A stretch of 64,000 nucleotides of DNA from Zygnema cylindricum (GCA_037447655.1 JBBHKE010001862.1:62001-126000); one strand, 5' to 3'; positions 1 through 13,800 are shown, numbered from the stretch's first letter. The notes: a model not told the origin generated them from the sequence alone. Made by a program: numbers and translations.

Positions 1-1540
1 AGAGGGAGCGGGGGGGGGGGGGGGAAAGGGGGGGGGGGGATGCTGGAAAAGAGAGTTATGATATTGTTGAGAGCCAGTTATGAAAAAAACAGAGAGAGAA
101 TGAGAAGAGAGGGAGAGCGGAAGAGAGAAGGGAGAGAGTTAGGGTTCAGGAGCATAAAGTTGAGATTCTGTTGAAAGAGAGAGGGAGAAGAAACAGCTAC
201 AGAGACAGATACATAGGAACTGATATTGAAAAGGAAGAGGGGTAAAATTCGCATTCAGTACCTGTTAGAGAGAGGGAGAGAGTGAGGGAAAGAGGGAGGG
301 AGCGAGGGAGGGAGGGAGGGTGGGAAATTGGCCTCAAAGGTGTTGCAACTCTTGATGCTCAAAGCAAAAAATGAATATATAATAACAATAAAAGAAAACT
401 ACAAGTATCTTCCAGTTTAAACATAAGGGAGCAATTTTTTTTGCACATAAAGTCTCTGAAACCTAAAAACTGAACCAATACGTACTACTGCTAGAAAACT
501 CACTTTATCTCTCCCTATCGTTCTCCTCCTCCCCTATCTCTCGCCTCTCCCCCTTCTCTTTCTCTCTTTAGCCTCTTCCTTCTCTCGCTTTTCCCTTGCT
601 AACTTCCACCCTCCCTTCTCACTCTCGCCCTTCCCTCCCCACCCTCTTTCACTCCCTTCTCTCCCTTCGCTCTATCCGTCCTCTCAGTCCCTTCTCCCTC
701 CCTTCCCTCTCTCCCATCTCTCTCTCCCTTCTATCGCTCCCTTCCACCTCTTCCTCTCACCTTCCCCTCTCTGCCACCTCTTTCTATCTTCCCTCTCTCC
801 CATCTACCTCCCTTCTATATCTCTTTTCTCTCCCTCCCTTCCATCTCCCTTCTTTCGCTCCCTTCTCTCTCCATATTCCCTCTCTCCACTCTTCCTTCCC
901 TCTCTCTCCTCTCCTCCCTTTTCTTTCTTCTCTCACTTCGCCCCCACTCGAGTAACTCAACCTAAAGGTGTTCCCTAAAGCTTCCCCCCGTCCAAATCCA
1001 CCCTCGTGCAACCCTTTACCTCTCCTGCCCCTTCCCTCTCCCTCTACCCCCTTCTCTCCCTCTCTCTCTCAATGCCATCCTGCCCCATGCTCTCTGAACC
1101 CTAATTCCTCTCAGTTCAAAAAATTGGATAATTTATCTTCTTTTCCCATTCTCATCCAAAAAACCTTCATTCATATCTATACTATATCCGGAAACTATTC
1201 AGAATATTGCCTGAAAAAAAAACATAACCATCTACATTATCAAGAAAACTCAATCATCACTTGCAAAAAACCCTAAACAGCCCTAAAAACCTTCAAAAAA
1301 CTTCAAAAAACTTCAAAATCTATTCCAAATGGTCTTGTATTATCCATTAAAAATCTGCAACCCTTTAGAAATTCTAACATTCTTAACAAACAAGCTTTTA
1401 AAATCCTTAAAAAACCCAGAAAACCCGAAAACAAACCCTAAAAAGCACACACCTTTGACAAGCCGACTGCGTAAAGGAGACGCAGGGAAAGGGCTTCATT
1501 AGGGTTTGCTGCTGACCTTATATGTTTCGCAAATCTCGAT
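1..1540. other. Low-complexity, gene-poor DNA
   Basis: Positions 1-340 are purine-rich (GA and G runs). Positions 490-1110 are strongly pyrimidine-rich (CT, CCTCT). Positions 1260-1450 carry several CCCTAAA-like words among A-rich DNA. The open frames across these tracts are low-complexity Ser/Leu/Pro strings, with a mirror frame on the other strand, so I do not call genes. The CCCTAAA words are scattered and not a tandem telomere array. Confidence 0.6.
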
Positions 1541-1544
1541 TTCA

Positions 1545-2040
1545 GGTTTCGGGATCCGACGGCCATCCGAATTTCACAGATTCACTTTGCAAATTTCGAT
1601 GGCACGGGATCCGACGACTATCCGCATTTCCAGGATTTAATTCAAAAATCTTCGAAGGAACTGAATCCGACGGTGTAGCATGTAATAAGGATTCAATTCG
1701 AAAAAAATCGGCAAAATCTTTGACGGCATTCCTTAACCCGTGCTTTAAGTTCAGGCAATGCCATTTTCACTTTTTCAGGATCCGACGGCTTTTCGGATTT
1801 TACGGATTCAGTTCGCAAATCTCAATGACCCAAGATCTGACGGTGACCCGCGCTTACAAGGTGAAGTTTGAAATGTTGACTACACGCGATCCGACGGTGT
1901 GCCCTGTATCGAGATTCAATTAGCAAATCTGGGCAAACCGTCTGACGGCTTCACCTATTTCATGCGTTCAGTTCAGAAATTGCGATGGCATGTTTTTGGA
2001 CCCGACGGCATTCCGCAGTTCCAGATTCAGTATCTCATAT
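1545..2040. repeat. Degenerate ~55-bp tandem repeat
   Basis: The word ATCCGACGG or a close variant recurs near 1552, 1608, 1664, 1778, 1833, 1887, 1941 and 2000, so the spacing is about 54-59 bp with one unit skipped. Between cores the units share a diverged segment resembling GATTCAGTTCGCAAATCTCG. Units are too diverged for a young minisatellite, which suggests an old satellite or the interior of a transposon. A 133-residue open frame runs through it but follows the repeat and is not convincing as protein. Confidence 0.65.
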
Positions 2041-2178
2041 GAGCCGTCAAAAATGACGAAGGCGCAGATGCGCCATTCGCCGATTCGTTCTGAAAACTTG
2101 AAGAGCTGGAGAATATTGGTAAGTATCGGTGTGAAATCAAAGCGTGGTTAACCGCTACATTCCTCCCCCTCTGTGGCA

Positions 2179-2836
2179 GAGGTCGCAAACGGTCAACCGA
2201 AACCGTGACCGACCGTTAACCGACCGCCCGCGCAGGATCCGGAACGGATTCGGTTGCCAAATTTTGGGGGTCGGGCGGTTACGGTCGGTTGATTCACCAG
2301 GAAAAAAAAAAAGGTCGGTTACGGTCGGTCAACCAAAAAACCAAAAAAATTGAAAATTTTGTACTGTCCCTATAATCCAACATTTTGGTACGTGACATCA
2401 TGATTAGCGTCGCAAATCTGACACGGTACTGTATTAAGCTATTTATTTCGCAAATCAAAGGGAACGCGACAAAGCGTCGCAAATCTGACACGGTAGTACA
2501 CTATTCATTTCGAAAATCTTAGGCAACGCGACAAAGCGTCACAAATCTGACACAGTAGTACACTGTTCATTTCGCAAATCTTAGGGAACGCGACAAATCG
2601 TAATTATTGGCTTATTCCATCGTACATTGTTTAATTTTGTACTTTTTCGGATACGGGCGGGCACGGTTAATCGCGAAAAATCAAGATTCGGTTTTTTTTT
2701 TTTTCCTAAACGACGGTCGGTTAACGGTTAACAATTTTGGAGCGTGACAAAACTCGGTCGGGCGTCGATTACTCAAATTTTGAAGAAAAAAAAACAGTCG
2801 GTTTCGGGTATGAATTTTTTTGACTTTTGCGACCTC
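2179..2836. mobile_element. Putative TIR DNA element, non-autonomous
   Basis: The left end GAGGTCGCAAACGGTCAA matches the reverse complement of the right end, GAGGTCGCAAAAGTCAA. Inside both ends lie inverted copies of the ACCGTTAACCGACCG theme (about 2205-2230 and 2708-2732). The flanks share TGGC next to each end, a possible short target duplication. The interior has an A/T-rich centre and three short tandem repeats but no transposase. A MULE-like or other TIR MITE is possible; the superfamily is not assignable by eye. Confidence 0.5.
2407..2600. repeat. Three ~62-67 bp tandem units inside the TIR element
   Basis: Units start at 2407, 2474 and 2536, each with GCGTCGCAAATCTGACACGG (or one or two changes) followed by a TTTCGCAAATC...GGGAACGCGACAA segment. 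They lie in the middle of the 2179-2836 element and share its GTCGCAAA word, so the terminal motif also occurs as an internal subterminal repeat. Confidence 0.7.
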
Positions 2837-4876
2837 TGGCGCTCGCACCAAACCGAACCAACACAAAAGTACAGTACCGAACGAAACAAAACATAACCGC
2901 CGCGAATTGAACAAAAAATTGACTGCACGATTTCGGCCGACGCCGATTCGCCCAATATCCTAACATTTCGCTGTCAATGTAAGTATGTTGATTCGTAATA
3001 GCGTGACGCGATTTTTTCGTCCGCGGAAGTAATTTATGTGTACGACAGTGGGTCGCAGGTTCAACTCGCGAATTGGATACTGGATTTGCGATACACGCGT
3101 AAAGCATGTTCCTGGTTGGATGACCGACAATTGAATGTAATTAGATTGATTTTTCCCTGTTTGCAGGAGATTGCAACGTGCGGAATTTTTCTGCATGCAA
3201 AAGCATCTGAATGAGATTCTCTCATCTACAATAATCTTATTACAGGCGAATTTGTGCGGCCCGTAGTCATAAGAATCGTACAGAAAACTGTACGATTTTG
3301 GAACAAAAAATGCAATCTTCTGTACGATTACTGTTTATGGCCAGTAATCGCGTACATATAATTAGTTAACAACCCTCAATTTGCAAAATATTCTCGCCCT
3401 GCTTGAATTAGTATATACACTTGACCAGCACAGATCGTCTTTTCATCACTTTTAGCTGACATTTCAAGTTAGTTCTTCACTTCTTTGTTATTTTTTCTAT
3501 TATAATTATTTACTGTTGTTTTTTTTCTTGGAATCTTCCGGAAATTTTTCCTGCCGTTTAAACTACAACTTTCGGCTTTAGAAATGGTAAGAACCTGATA
3601 GCTGTCCTCTTTTTACCTCTTTTTAACATGAATAGTCTAAATTACTTTTAATGCTCTTACCTTAATGATGTTTTATTTGCTCCGTTTCTTGCATCTTTTT
3701 GTAATTTTTGGAGTTTTTAGGGTTTAGGTTTTTGTGGATTTGAGCTACCATTTGAACTTTAGTGTTTATTATTTTTTTTTTTCAATCATAAGTTTTTTGA
3801 TTATTTCTGTCTACATTTATAAAATTCCTTAAAAGCACAAAAAATCGAAGAGAGATTTGTAGTATTGTTATATTTAGGATTTTGCAAACCCGATTGTAAT
3901 GTGTGACAAAAAAAGGATGATAATGACTAAAATCAAATCCTTTTCAGCATTTCCCCCCCCTCTAAAAAGCCTGAAGGATTGCCTTTGAAAGCCCTGAGTA
4001 TGCACCAAGTAGCTCTTAAAACCCTTGTGAAGGCTAAAAGCATAGACTAAAAAACCTGCAAAATATGGAGTGAAAACCTTAAAGTACCGTCTAAAAAACC
4101 TAAAAGTATGGTCTGGAAAAACTTGAAATATGGTCTAGAAATACCTTTTAAGTATGGACTGGAAAATCCTGAAGTATAGACTTAATTGCTTCAAAGTTCA
4201 AAGTAATGTATTCATAAATAATTTATTTGCCTGAATGGCAGTCATCAACCTGCACTAGTATATAACTTTTTGTTTTAGTTTTCTTTTTCAATCCATTTCA
4301 CATCTTGTTTGGTTGAAATACTTTATGAATTTCATTTGTTGTTTCAAAAACATCTTGAAGAGGGTATTTCAGACAATCTCTTTTCTGGCATTCTGACATG
4401 GTCCATGGGCCTTTTTGTCATTGGGTTGTTTATGCTTTACATCTGTATACTACCTACATTCTTCAAGGGTTCTGTTTTGTGTGCTTTTGGTTCAGTCGGA
4501 GAATCCATGTTTCTGATTTGTTCCACTAAATACTTGAGATTTATGATTTATTCGAGATCTATTATTGAATGCAGATTTTGTGATTCAGCCTAAATGTAAA
4601 GTGATACTTCGTTTTTTTTTTTTTTTATTGCTCACATTTCTCACACCGAAATCTTTTATGTTGCATTAACATTTTCGGAGAAGATTCAAGGATCGAAAAA
4701 GACTGACAGAAAAATCCCTGAGTTTTTTTTTTTTTTTTTACTGTTTTTTTCTATTTTCAAGGAGTTTATGATGTCAACTTAATGAGTTGAGGTTACAGGA
4801 AAGGTTTTTGGAAACGGGGTAACAACATAAGTAGTGAACGCGCGAAAGAAGATTGTAATAGAAGTTGTGTGGAAAC
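2837..4876 (+). promoter_or_regulatory. Upstream region and probable 5' UTR intron of the coiled-coil gene
   Basis: A TATA-like GTATATAC lies at 3411-3418. A plausible leader follows, with a strong donor at 3587 (ATG/GTAAGA) and an acceptor at 4797-4798 (TTACAG/GA). Joining these gives no open frame into the coding exon, so this would be a UTR intron. Positions 4040-4180 hold a degenerate repeat of the GTATGGTCTAAAAAACC type. A 94-residue open frame at 4309-4593 lies inside the proposed intron and has no recognisable domain. The transcription start and UTR intron are inference. Confidence 0.35.
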
Positions 4877-7800
4877 ATGAAATATTCGGAAGAAGATCTG
4901 GAGAAGATAGTCGAAGAAAGCCATAAAAATGAGGAGAGGGTTTTAGAGTTTTCTGAGAAACTGATGCTTCAGAAATGGAGCATTTTGGCTGAAAAAGAGA
5001 AGGTTTTATTGGGAATCACAGGAGAAAAATATGAAAAAGAGGAGAAAGTAAAGGCAGAAGGTAATGACAAGGGAGAGGAGTGGAGACAACAGGAAACATA
5101 TCAAATTTTAATGGATGAAATAGAATTGTTGCGAGAGCAATCATCGGAGCTTGTCGAAAAGCTGGAAAAAAATGAGGATGAGATTGACAAATTGAAGAAG
5201 GAGAAGACTTTGTTGGCCGAAGCTGTAAAAGAAAAAGAAGCTTTAGAAAAAAAAGACACTGAGGTTTTCCTTGCCTCACCTCCTAGCATAAATTTTGCTC
5301 TCACTGAGGAGCTTCTCACTCTAAAAATGAAGCTTATCGCGTCTGAGGAACGTGAAAAACTGGTGGAGTCCACTCTAACTTTGGTGAACTCTTCCAAAGG
5401 CCACGGGAATGCCCAGCCGGGAGGGAAAGAGATCCCGTATTGGGAAAAACTGGAGTCGTCGACCAGAAAGGAGGCCGAATTAGCAATGGAGCTGAAAATT
5501 TCCTATGAGAAGGAGGCCAAACTGGCGGTTAAACTGGAAAAGCTAGGAGAGGAGGTGGCGAAACAGGTAGCCCTTTTGGTAGATGAAGAGAGAAAGTTAG
5601 AGGGTTTAGGAAAGGAATTGGATCTCGCAAACACTATGGGACAGGAGGAGATAGAACTGTTAAAAAAGGAAAGGAGGTCTACTTTAGAATCAGGAGAGAA
5701 GGTTTACGAGGAATGTGTTGGTAGGTTAGGAGCTGAGGAGAGGCTTCTTTTTGATCAAGCTTGGGAAGCCGTTGAGAAAGCATACAAAAAAAAGGGCAAC
5801 GAAAAAGATGGAAAAAAGGATGAGGAAAAGGGCCTTTTAAAGGACAAAAGGAAAGGTGTGAGCAGAGAGATGGAAACAGTTGAAGAATCCACCAAGGTTT
5901 TGGAGGAATTAGAAGAGGCCAAGATGGAAATAGAGAACCTAAAAGATGCTTTGGAAAGTGCTTTGGAGCGGAGAGATAGTGAGCTTGAGAAGGCCAAGGA
6001 AAATTCTAATAGTATACTTCATGAGAAACATCTTTTGGGAAAAAGCTTAGACTGTAGTAAAGGGGAGACAAATAATGGACATTTGGTATGGGAGTATGAA
6101 GATAGGGATGAAGTGGTAAGGCTCCAAATGAAGTTATTGGGAGTAGAGGAACGAGCTTGTTTGGAAGAGGGAGGATTATTAGCAAACGGATCTGCGATTG
6201 TTTCAAAAACTTTTGAAAATATTGCTGACGCTGGAGGAGAGGAGGGAAAAAATGTGGAGTTGAAATTTCAATCGGTTGAAGTGAGATCTAGAGCAAATGT
6301 AGAAGTGAGAGGAGAACAGGAAAATGTGCAAAAATATAGCGGAAATGTAGAAACTTTTCTTGCCGAAAGTAAGGAGAAAATAATACAACTTGAAAAAGCG
6401 CTTTTAGAAGCAAAAAAAATAGGGAAGGAAGCTCTTATTGAGGCAAGGGCAATTTTGGAGATGGAAAAGGAACATGTGAGAGCTTATCAAATGGTCAAAA
6501 CCGATGAAAAGGATGTTGTTGAAAATTTAAAGTCGATATTACAGGAGAAAGTTGTGGAAGTTGAGGAGTTGCAAAAACAGTTGAATGGAAGGAGTATGAT
6601 TGCAACAGTGAACAATGAGCATAGAAAAATAGTGGATTTCTATTTATCGGAGGAACTGCAATTATTGAGGATGAAACATGTAGGGGAATTGGAGAGGGCT
6701 AGACTGACAGAGACGTCTTTGGAATCAAAAAATGGTAGGGATCAGAATGTAGAGGAGCTTCAAAAGCATGTCAAGGAACTAGAGAGAGAGGTTTTGCAAA
6801 GACACAAGGAAGTAGAAGGAAGTCATAAGGAAGGGTGTGTCATGAAAAAGTTAATTGCTGAGAGGGAATTGAAAGAGCGATATCTCCTTCAACAGGTGGC
6901 AGATCTGGAGAAGAAAATGGTGGAAAAAGTAGAAAGTAAAAGCAGTTGCTCATTGGAATTGTCAACTTTTGATAGGGATTGCTTTGATTTGCGCGAAAAA
7001 ATGGCATTGATGCATCTGAAGCTGTTAGGGTCTGAGGAGAATTTTTTTTTGGAGTCAGTGGTTGCAAGCGATAATTCATTTGAACCGCCGGTAGCTAGTG
7101 GAGGAAAAAATGGGGAAGATCTGGAGAGCAAAAGTGGTACCCAGGAATTGATGAGACAGATAAGGGAGTTGGAGGGAAAAGTCTTATTAAAAAGTAAGGG
7201 AGAGGGAGCAGCGAAAGAGACTCTGGCGGATGTTGAACGATTGGTGAAGGCGTTGGAAAAAGAAAGAGGAGAGCTTCTTGGGCAGGTTGAAGATTTGCAG
7301 AAAAAGCTAAGGTCACAGGCTGTGACATATGAAGGAGAATTACATACCATCCTTACTAAATATAGTATAGCATCTGAGGAATTGGTTCTGAGTCGTATGA
7401 AGCGTCTTGGAGAGGATGAAAGAAAAACACTTTTTGGTGAAGAAACAGTTGTCAGTTTGTTGATGAAAGAGGATGTGAGGGATGGAGAAAGACAAGGAAG
7501 CATGTCAGTTGAAGGCATTAACGAAGAATTAAAACCTTTTCAAAGAAGAATAAGTGAATTAGAAGGAGAGATCTCGGTGAAAGCCCAAAAAGAAAAAGAC
7601 GGGAAGAAAGAATGGGATACAATGAGGAAGCTACTTGAGGCGCAACAAATTATAGGAAGAGAGCTTCTTGTAACGGTAGCTTCTCTTCAACAGAAAATTG
7701 AATCTCTGGCCCATATAGAAACCGTGACAGAAAAACAAACAGTGATCGATCCTACCGCAAACTCCATTCTGAATGAGGAGGTTATTTTGCTCAGAATGAA

Positions 7801-10800
7801 GCGATTAGGTGAAGAAGAGCAGAAGCGGTTGGGAGAGAGCATTTTTGGCAGAAAAGTTGAGGAACTTGGAGGTGAGAGGAGGAATGTTGAGGAATTAGTA
7901 GAGGCTTTACAGGAATCTGTTATTTTGGTCCACAGCAAAGACCAGGTTATAACTGAACGGGTTGGGATTATTAGGGGTCTCACACACATGTTAGAGGTGA
8001 AGGAGCATTCTTTAGATGAGTTGGACCAGAAGGAGGAAAAATTGAAGGAGGCTCTTCAACAGGCAGAAAATAAATTGTTTAAACAACAAGAAATGGGAGT
8101 TCTTTCGGACCAAATTTACAGTAAACTCGATCCTTCCGCAAACTCCATTCTGAATGAAGAGGTTGTTTTGCTCAGAATGAAGCGATTAGGTGAAGAAGAG
8201 AAGAAGCGGTTGGGGGAGAGCAGTTTTGACAGAAAAGTTGCGGAACTTGGAGCTGAGAGGAGGAATGTTGAGGAATTAGCAGAGGCTTTACAGGAATGTG
8301 TTGCTTTGGTCCACAGCAAAGACCAGGTCATAACTGAACAGGTTGGGATTATTAGGGATCTCACACACATGTTAGAGGTGAAGGAGCATTCTTTAGATGA
8401 GTCGGAACAGAAGGAGGAGGAATTGGAGGAAGCTCTTCAACGGGCAGAAAATGAAATTTTTAAACAACAAGAAATGGGACGAGTCCTTTCGGACCAAATT
8501 TACAGTATGAGAAAGAAGTTGATGGCCGCTGAAGAGAGATTAAGGATAGCAGAAGAAGGAGCTGTCTCAAAAGGAGTAATTTTGGGAGAACAAGTGGTCG
8601 AGAAATTTGAAGGAGTCGAGGCACCAAAAGATGTGAATGGGCTGGAGAAGAGGGAATCTCAGAAACATCAAAGCAGCCTTTGTATAGATGAAGAGCTCAA
8701 AGTAAGCTATGAGAAAGCATTGAAGGAAAGGGAGGAAGCAATCAGAAAAAAATCAATTTTGGAGAAGGAGATCCGTTTGAAGGAAGCTGAACTTGAGAAG
8801 GTGACAGAAGCTCTCACTGTGGCAAACGAGAGAGGGGATGAAATGTCCAAAGAAAAAGATGTTGCCATTAAGGAGAATAGGGAGTTGAAAGACATCATTG
8901 AGATGAAAGAAGCAGAAATGAAAGGCGGTACAGCAGCCGGACTTTCAGTTCTGAGGAAACAACATAAGGCTGCATTGCAGAACGAGAGGGAAGAGGGAAA
9001 ACGACAAATGGAAAATTTACAGAATCTTTACAATGCCAAAAATATCGAATTGACGGATGCACTCAAGGAGATTGTAGGTTTGAAAATTGCACTGGGGTCA
9101 AAGAACACGAGTGGAATTGGTACGAATGAAGAGGATAATAATAATAATAATAATAATGAGCTATTATCACAGCTCGAGAGTGTAAAAGAAGCTTTAGTAA
9201 AAGCACAAACGGAATTACAGGATAAGAACCAAAAAATAAGCGAACTTATGGCTGAGGCCTCAAAGCAACCATCTCCAAATAAAAGGCAATCTGCTGCGTC
9301 AGCTTTATTGGAAGTGACAGAGAGAATGAAGGAAGAAGCAAACGAACTGAGGGAGGAGAGTAGGAATGCAGTGAGAGAGAAAGAATTTTTCCGTGCAACA
9401 GCGGAAAGAAATGAGCAAAAGGCGAAGGAAGCGATGGCGAAAGAAGAGCAATTAAAAGCAGATATTGTGGCCCTTCAGAAAACCATTCAAGTTTCTGAAA
9501 AGAAAATTGATGAAGCTGTTAAGGTTAAGTACAAGGAGGAGGTAAATAGGTTAATGGAGCAGCAGATCGAGGCTATTGCGGCGGAGAGAGAAAAATGGAG
9601 AGCTGTTATTTTGGAATTGGAAAATAGAGTGCAAAACTTGGGTGCATACAATGAAGAGTTGGAGAAGAAAATGGAAGTATTAGGGTTGAAGTTACAACAG
9701 GAAATGAAGTCGAAGGATGAAAAAAAGTCGGCCATTGATGAATTGAAAAAGGAGTTAAATATTTTAACTGGTCAAAACGAGGATCTTCGAGCGCAGAAAA
9801 CATGGACTGAAGGGAAAACGAAGCGTTTTGAGGAGGACCTGATGTTGATGGAAAAAAATATAATAGAGAAGGAAGGTGAAATAAGATTGCTTGAGCAGAA
9901 GGTTGAAGCTTCTGTGAAAGAACTTGACGGGGCAAGGAGGGAGGTGAAGAGAGGAGAGGAGAGAGTACAGCAGCTTGATGTTGCATTGAAGGAGAAAGCA
10001 ACATTAGAAGAGAAAGTGAGACGTTTGGAGGGGACTACTAAGGCAATTGAGAAACAACTCTCTGTTGTTACTGCAGAACGTGAGGAGACGTCTCAAAAAG
10101 CAAAAGAAGATATTACAGGAATACAGAAAACACTGAATGGAGCACTTGCAGAACTTCAAGAAGTAAGAGAAGAGAAAGTCGCGATTAAAATAGAGTTAAA
10201 AAAGTATTTAGAAGTTGTGAATACGCATTTAAAGGCGAAAGAATTGGCGACCGGCGAAAAAGTTAAGCTTGAAGCTGTGTTACAGCTGAAACAGAAAGAG
10301 CTAGATGATCTTCGAAAAAAAAATAAAGGGACGGAGACAGAGCTCCGACTTATGGGTGCTTCTGACGGGAAGTGGGCTCAAGAGGCTTCCCTCCTTCGAG
10401 AACAACTTGAGAAGTCTGTAAAAGAGAGAGAGGAAGCAAAAAAGTTGATTAAAAAAGCGGAAAAGGCAGTGGAACTCTCAGAAATTAAGAGGAAGGAAGA
10501 GGTAGGACTACTACAAGTGAAATTACAGAAGGAGGAGTCAGAAACTAAAGCTCTTCTTAAGCAGTTGGAGAATGTCCAAAAGGTGGAGGAAGGGAAGTGT
10601 GTTGATCTTCAAAAATTGTCAGAGGTACATTCTGAACTAGGCAACATTCAGTTCAAAAACATCTTTCTACGCACCAGTTTCAAATAGAAGGCGATGATAT
10701 CCATTTTTTTGCTTTTATAAAACGTGAAAAGATTGTTTAAAGCATCTTCCTAAGCATCGATTTGAAAACAAAGGCACTTGTAACCTTTTTGTTTGTTATT

Positions 10801-13800
10801 TTAAAACAAAAAGATAAGTTTTTTCTGTTTAAAGCATCTTTTTTAAGCATCATTACAAAAAAGAAGGCGATGAGATCCTCCTTTATGCTTCGAATAAGTG
10901 GTGTCAAGACATCTTAGGTGTTCCAGAAACTGGAGAAATTCCTCTTTGTAGTTCTGCAAATATTATATTTCTTGGACATTTTATGAGAAAGACATGAAGT
11001 GCAAAAGCTGGCCTATGAAGGCTGTCATTTTTGTTGCAGGTGTTTTTGGTCTTATTGTTAACTGTCCAATTAAATTTGATGGTTGCGTCTTTTCCCTGTC
11101 TTTCCTTGCTGTGTTCGTCTGTATTTAATTTTTCTTAGGGTTTTTTAGGGTTTTAATCGGGAAAGTTTGTTTAATTGGCAACAGGTGGCAGCGCAGCAGG
11201 AGCGCCAGCTGGCGCGCATGAATGGTGAACTCGAAAAACTGATCGGTGAAAGAAGTCAGTTACAAACTGAGGTGACTCGAGAGAAACAGAGAGCAAAACA
11301 GCAATTGGAGGCCTTCACTGCCTCCGCTGATGCGGTACGAAGAGCAGAGGTAAGCAGCGGAAACCGCAAGTTTTTAGGAATCTGAGGGGTTCTAGGGTTT
11401 TTCTGTTGTCTTTATCACTGAATTATGGACCAGCTGATAGGGTTATTGCTAGTGTTGTATATTGGAGGCCCTAGGCTCACAACCGATATGTAGGTTTTTG
11501 GGGCCGGCCGATAGTGGATATATAGGTACCCCAAATCGGTTATCCTACATATCAGTGATAAACTTGGGAAAAAAAAATCGTGATGTGTCATATTGCCCAA
11601 AAAACCGAAATTTATCACACCCTAAAAATGCTACAAAACCCTTATTTCTCTGACCGAGTTACACTAGAGCATTTTTTCTCAAAGGGAAATCTTTGTACGG
11701 TCAGTACGGTATGCTCCTTTCCACTCGGCAGTGTGTATCTTTCCTGCCCAATGATCGTTTATCAAGCAAACAAGGCTCACAGCATGACTTTACGCTGCAT
11801 AAGGTTTAATAAGTGTCAGCCGTCGTGGTCCAATCACGTAGATGGAAGCAATTTTTTTTTGCTGGGTACTGTATGATATTTGTTCATTCTTTTTCAATTT
11901 GGAGTACGTCTGCGTGGCATTGTACCGCTTTTTTACTTTCTCAGTTTTTTACGTATGTAGTCTGACATCGATATAATATATCACGATAAATATCGTTCGG
12001 GCCTACAACATCGCCTATAAAAATAGTGGTCAAGTCTGGAGAATATCAAGCTGAACTGATCGATAATTGGACTTATCGGTTCTCGGGCATATCGGTTTCG
12101 TCCAACCGCTGATGTACAACACTCATTAATCGAGGTGTACCCTCGTTTTGATGTTAGACCGTACAATTCGTAGTGTGTACGGTTAATCATAAAATTGTGC
12201 AATTCGCCCTCAACGTGAGGGTAAATTCTTTTAGTGTAATTGCCCTATGAGATTATAAACTAATTGGGGGCAATTTGAGCATTGTCAGGGCAATCGGGAT
12301 TATGGTGTCATGCAGTTGGGGATATTGGTTTTCTATAGGAAATTGGGATCCCAAGTTTTGTCTGTCTAGCTGAGATTATGGACTGTGTCAGAAGGGAATT
12401 AGTAATCTTATTGGGAATATGGGTTTTATCAGGGAGTTGGTATCATCGATTATGTGAGTACACTTAGGTGTTTTATAGTTTGTTTGATTCTTGTCAAGGA
12501 ATTGAATTATTGCCGCTTTTGGAAATAAAAAGAAAACAGAAAAAGAGTGGGTAAAAGACTCGATTTCTTGTGTAAAGTAACACAGACGTGGACGCCTTCA
12601 AATGGTTGACATGAGTGTCTTCACTTTGTATTATGGTTTGTCAATATGGTAAAATCTGTTGTGTTATGCATATTTTTTCAATAATCTGGTCTTTCTTTTG
12701 TCTGTAAATTTTCTTTTTATTTGGCTATATTTTACGGTATTCCTTTTGTCTATGTCTTGTGCGATATTCTTCCCTTAGTTTTCGTGCAGTTTTCTCTGTT
12801 TTCTGCTATAAGTTTGTCCTCGTATTTGCAGATCTTGTCTGATATGTATCATCAGAAGCTGTATCCACTTTAGTTTTCTTAATGCTATCAGAGATTCGAT
12901 ACTAATAGTGGTGTAGCATTGCCACTTTTTTGTCATTTCCAGTATTTCATCTTTTCCAGATCTTGAGTGCGAGGACGGAGGTGGAGGGAACTATGCAATT
13001 TATATGCTATTCTTTTTGTCTCTGTCTTTTCTTGTACAATATTTCTCTCTTAATTCTCACTCAATTGTCTCTTTTTTTTTGCTTTTGCGATAATTTTGTC
13101 CTCTATTTGCAGGTTTTGAGTGCGAGGACGGAGGTGGAGGGACGCGCGAAAAGGGAGTTAATGGAGGCTTCTGCGAAGAGAGAGAACGCGGAGAGAGAAG
13201 TGAAGAAGGTGCGAACCCGCCCCTCCTCCTCCTCTCTACTCCTGAGGACTACCAGAGGGGGAGACCGTACCGGCGTTACTGACCGTACTGCTCGTACTGC
13301 TCGTACTGTGCCCAATATCGGGGTGACACCTGGCATCTCGCAATTGGGGCAATCAAAAGAGCATTTCATCGACTTGTCGGGTATTGCGGGACGAGATAGA
13401 GACAAACAACAGCGATAATCGCCTTACCAGGATATGAGTCTTTCTTGTTTCAAAAATTTGGCTGAGTGAAGATGGGATCTACCAGTCGATTTGTGAGAAG
13501 GTGAGGGGGGCACAGATGTTAAGCAGATGATGATCCCTCCTCTCTCTGTCTCTCTCTCTCTCTCCATCTCTTTCCCTCTCTCTGTCTCCCCTCTGGAAGA
13601 GAATGTAAGACAAAGAGAGACTTAAAAAGGGCAATTAGGCAAGAAAAAGACTTGAGCAAAGAAATTGAAGATAATCGTAAACTTCATCTCGAGAATTTTT
13701 AAAGATACTTTTTCGTTGGGAGATTTGCACGGGGATTATCTTGTGTGGTGTAAAATGCATTCGCTCTTCAATCGAGGTTTCCGGGATAAAAGTCAAAAAT

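Noticed and set aside
596-955. 119-codon open frame of Ser/Leu/Pro
   Set aside because: It lies in a CT-rich tract, reads as a low-complexity string, and has a mirror frame on the other strand.
1260-1450. CCCTAAA words suggesting telomere repeat
   Set aside because: They are scattered singles among other A-rich words with no head-to-tail array.
3050-3110. GGTTCAACTCG resembling a Pol III B box
   Set aside because: No A box at the right spacing and no cloverleaf.
4309-4593. 94-codon plus-strand frame with hydrophobic stretches
   Set aside because: It does not start with ATG, lies between the proposed UTR donor and acceptor, and shows no domain or splice link to the main gene.
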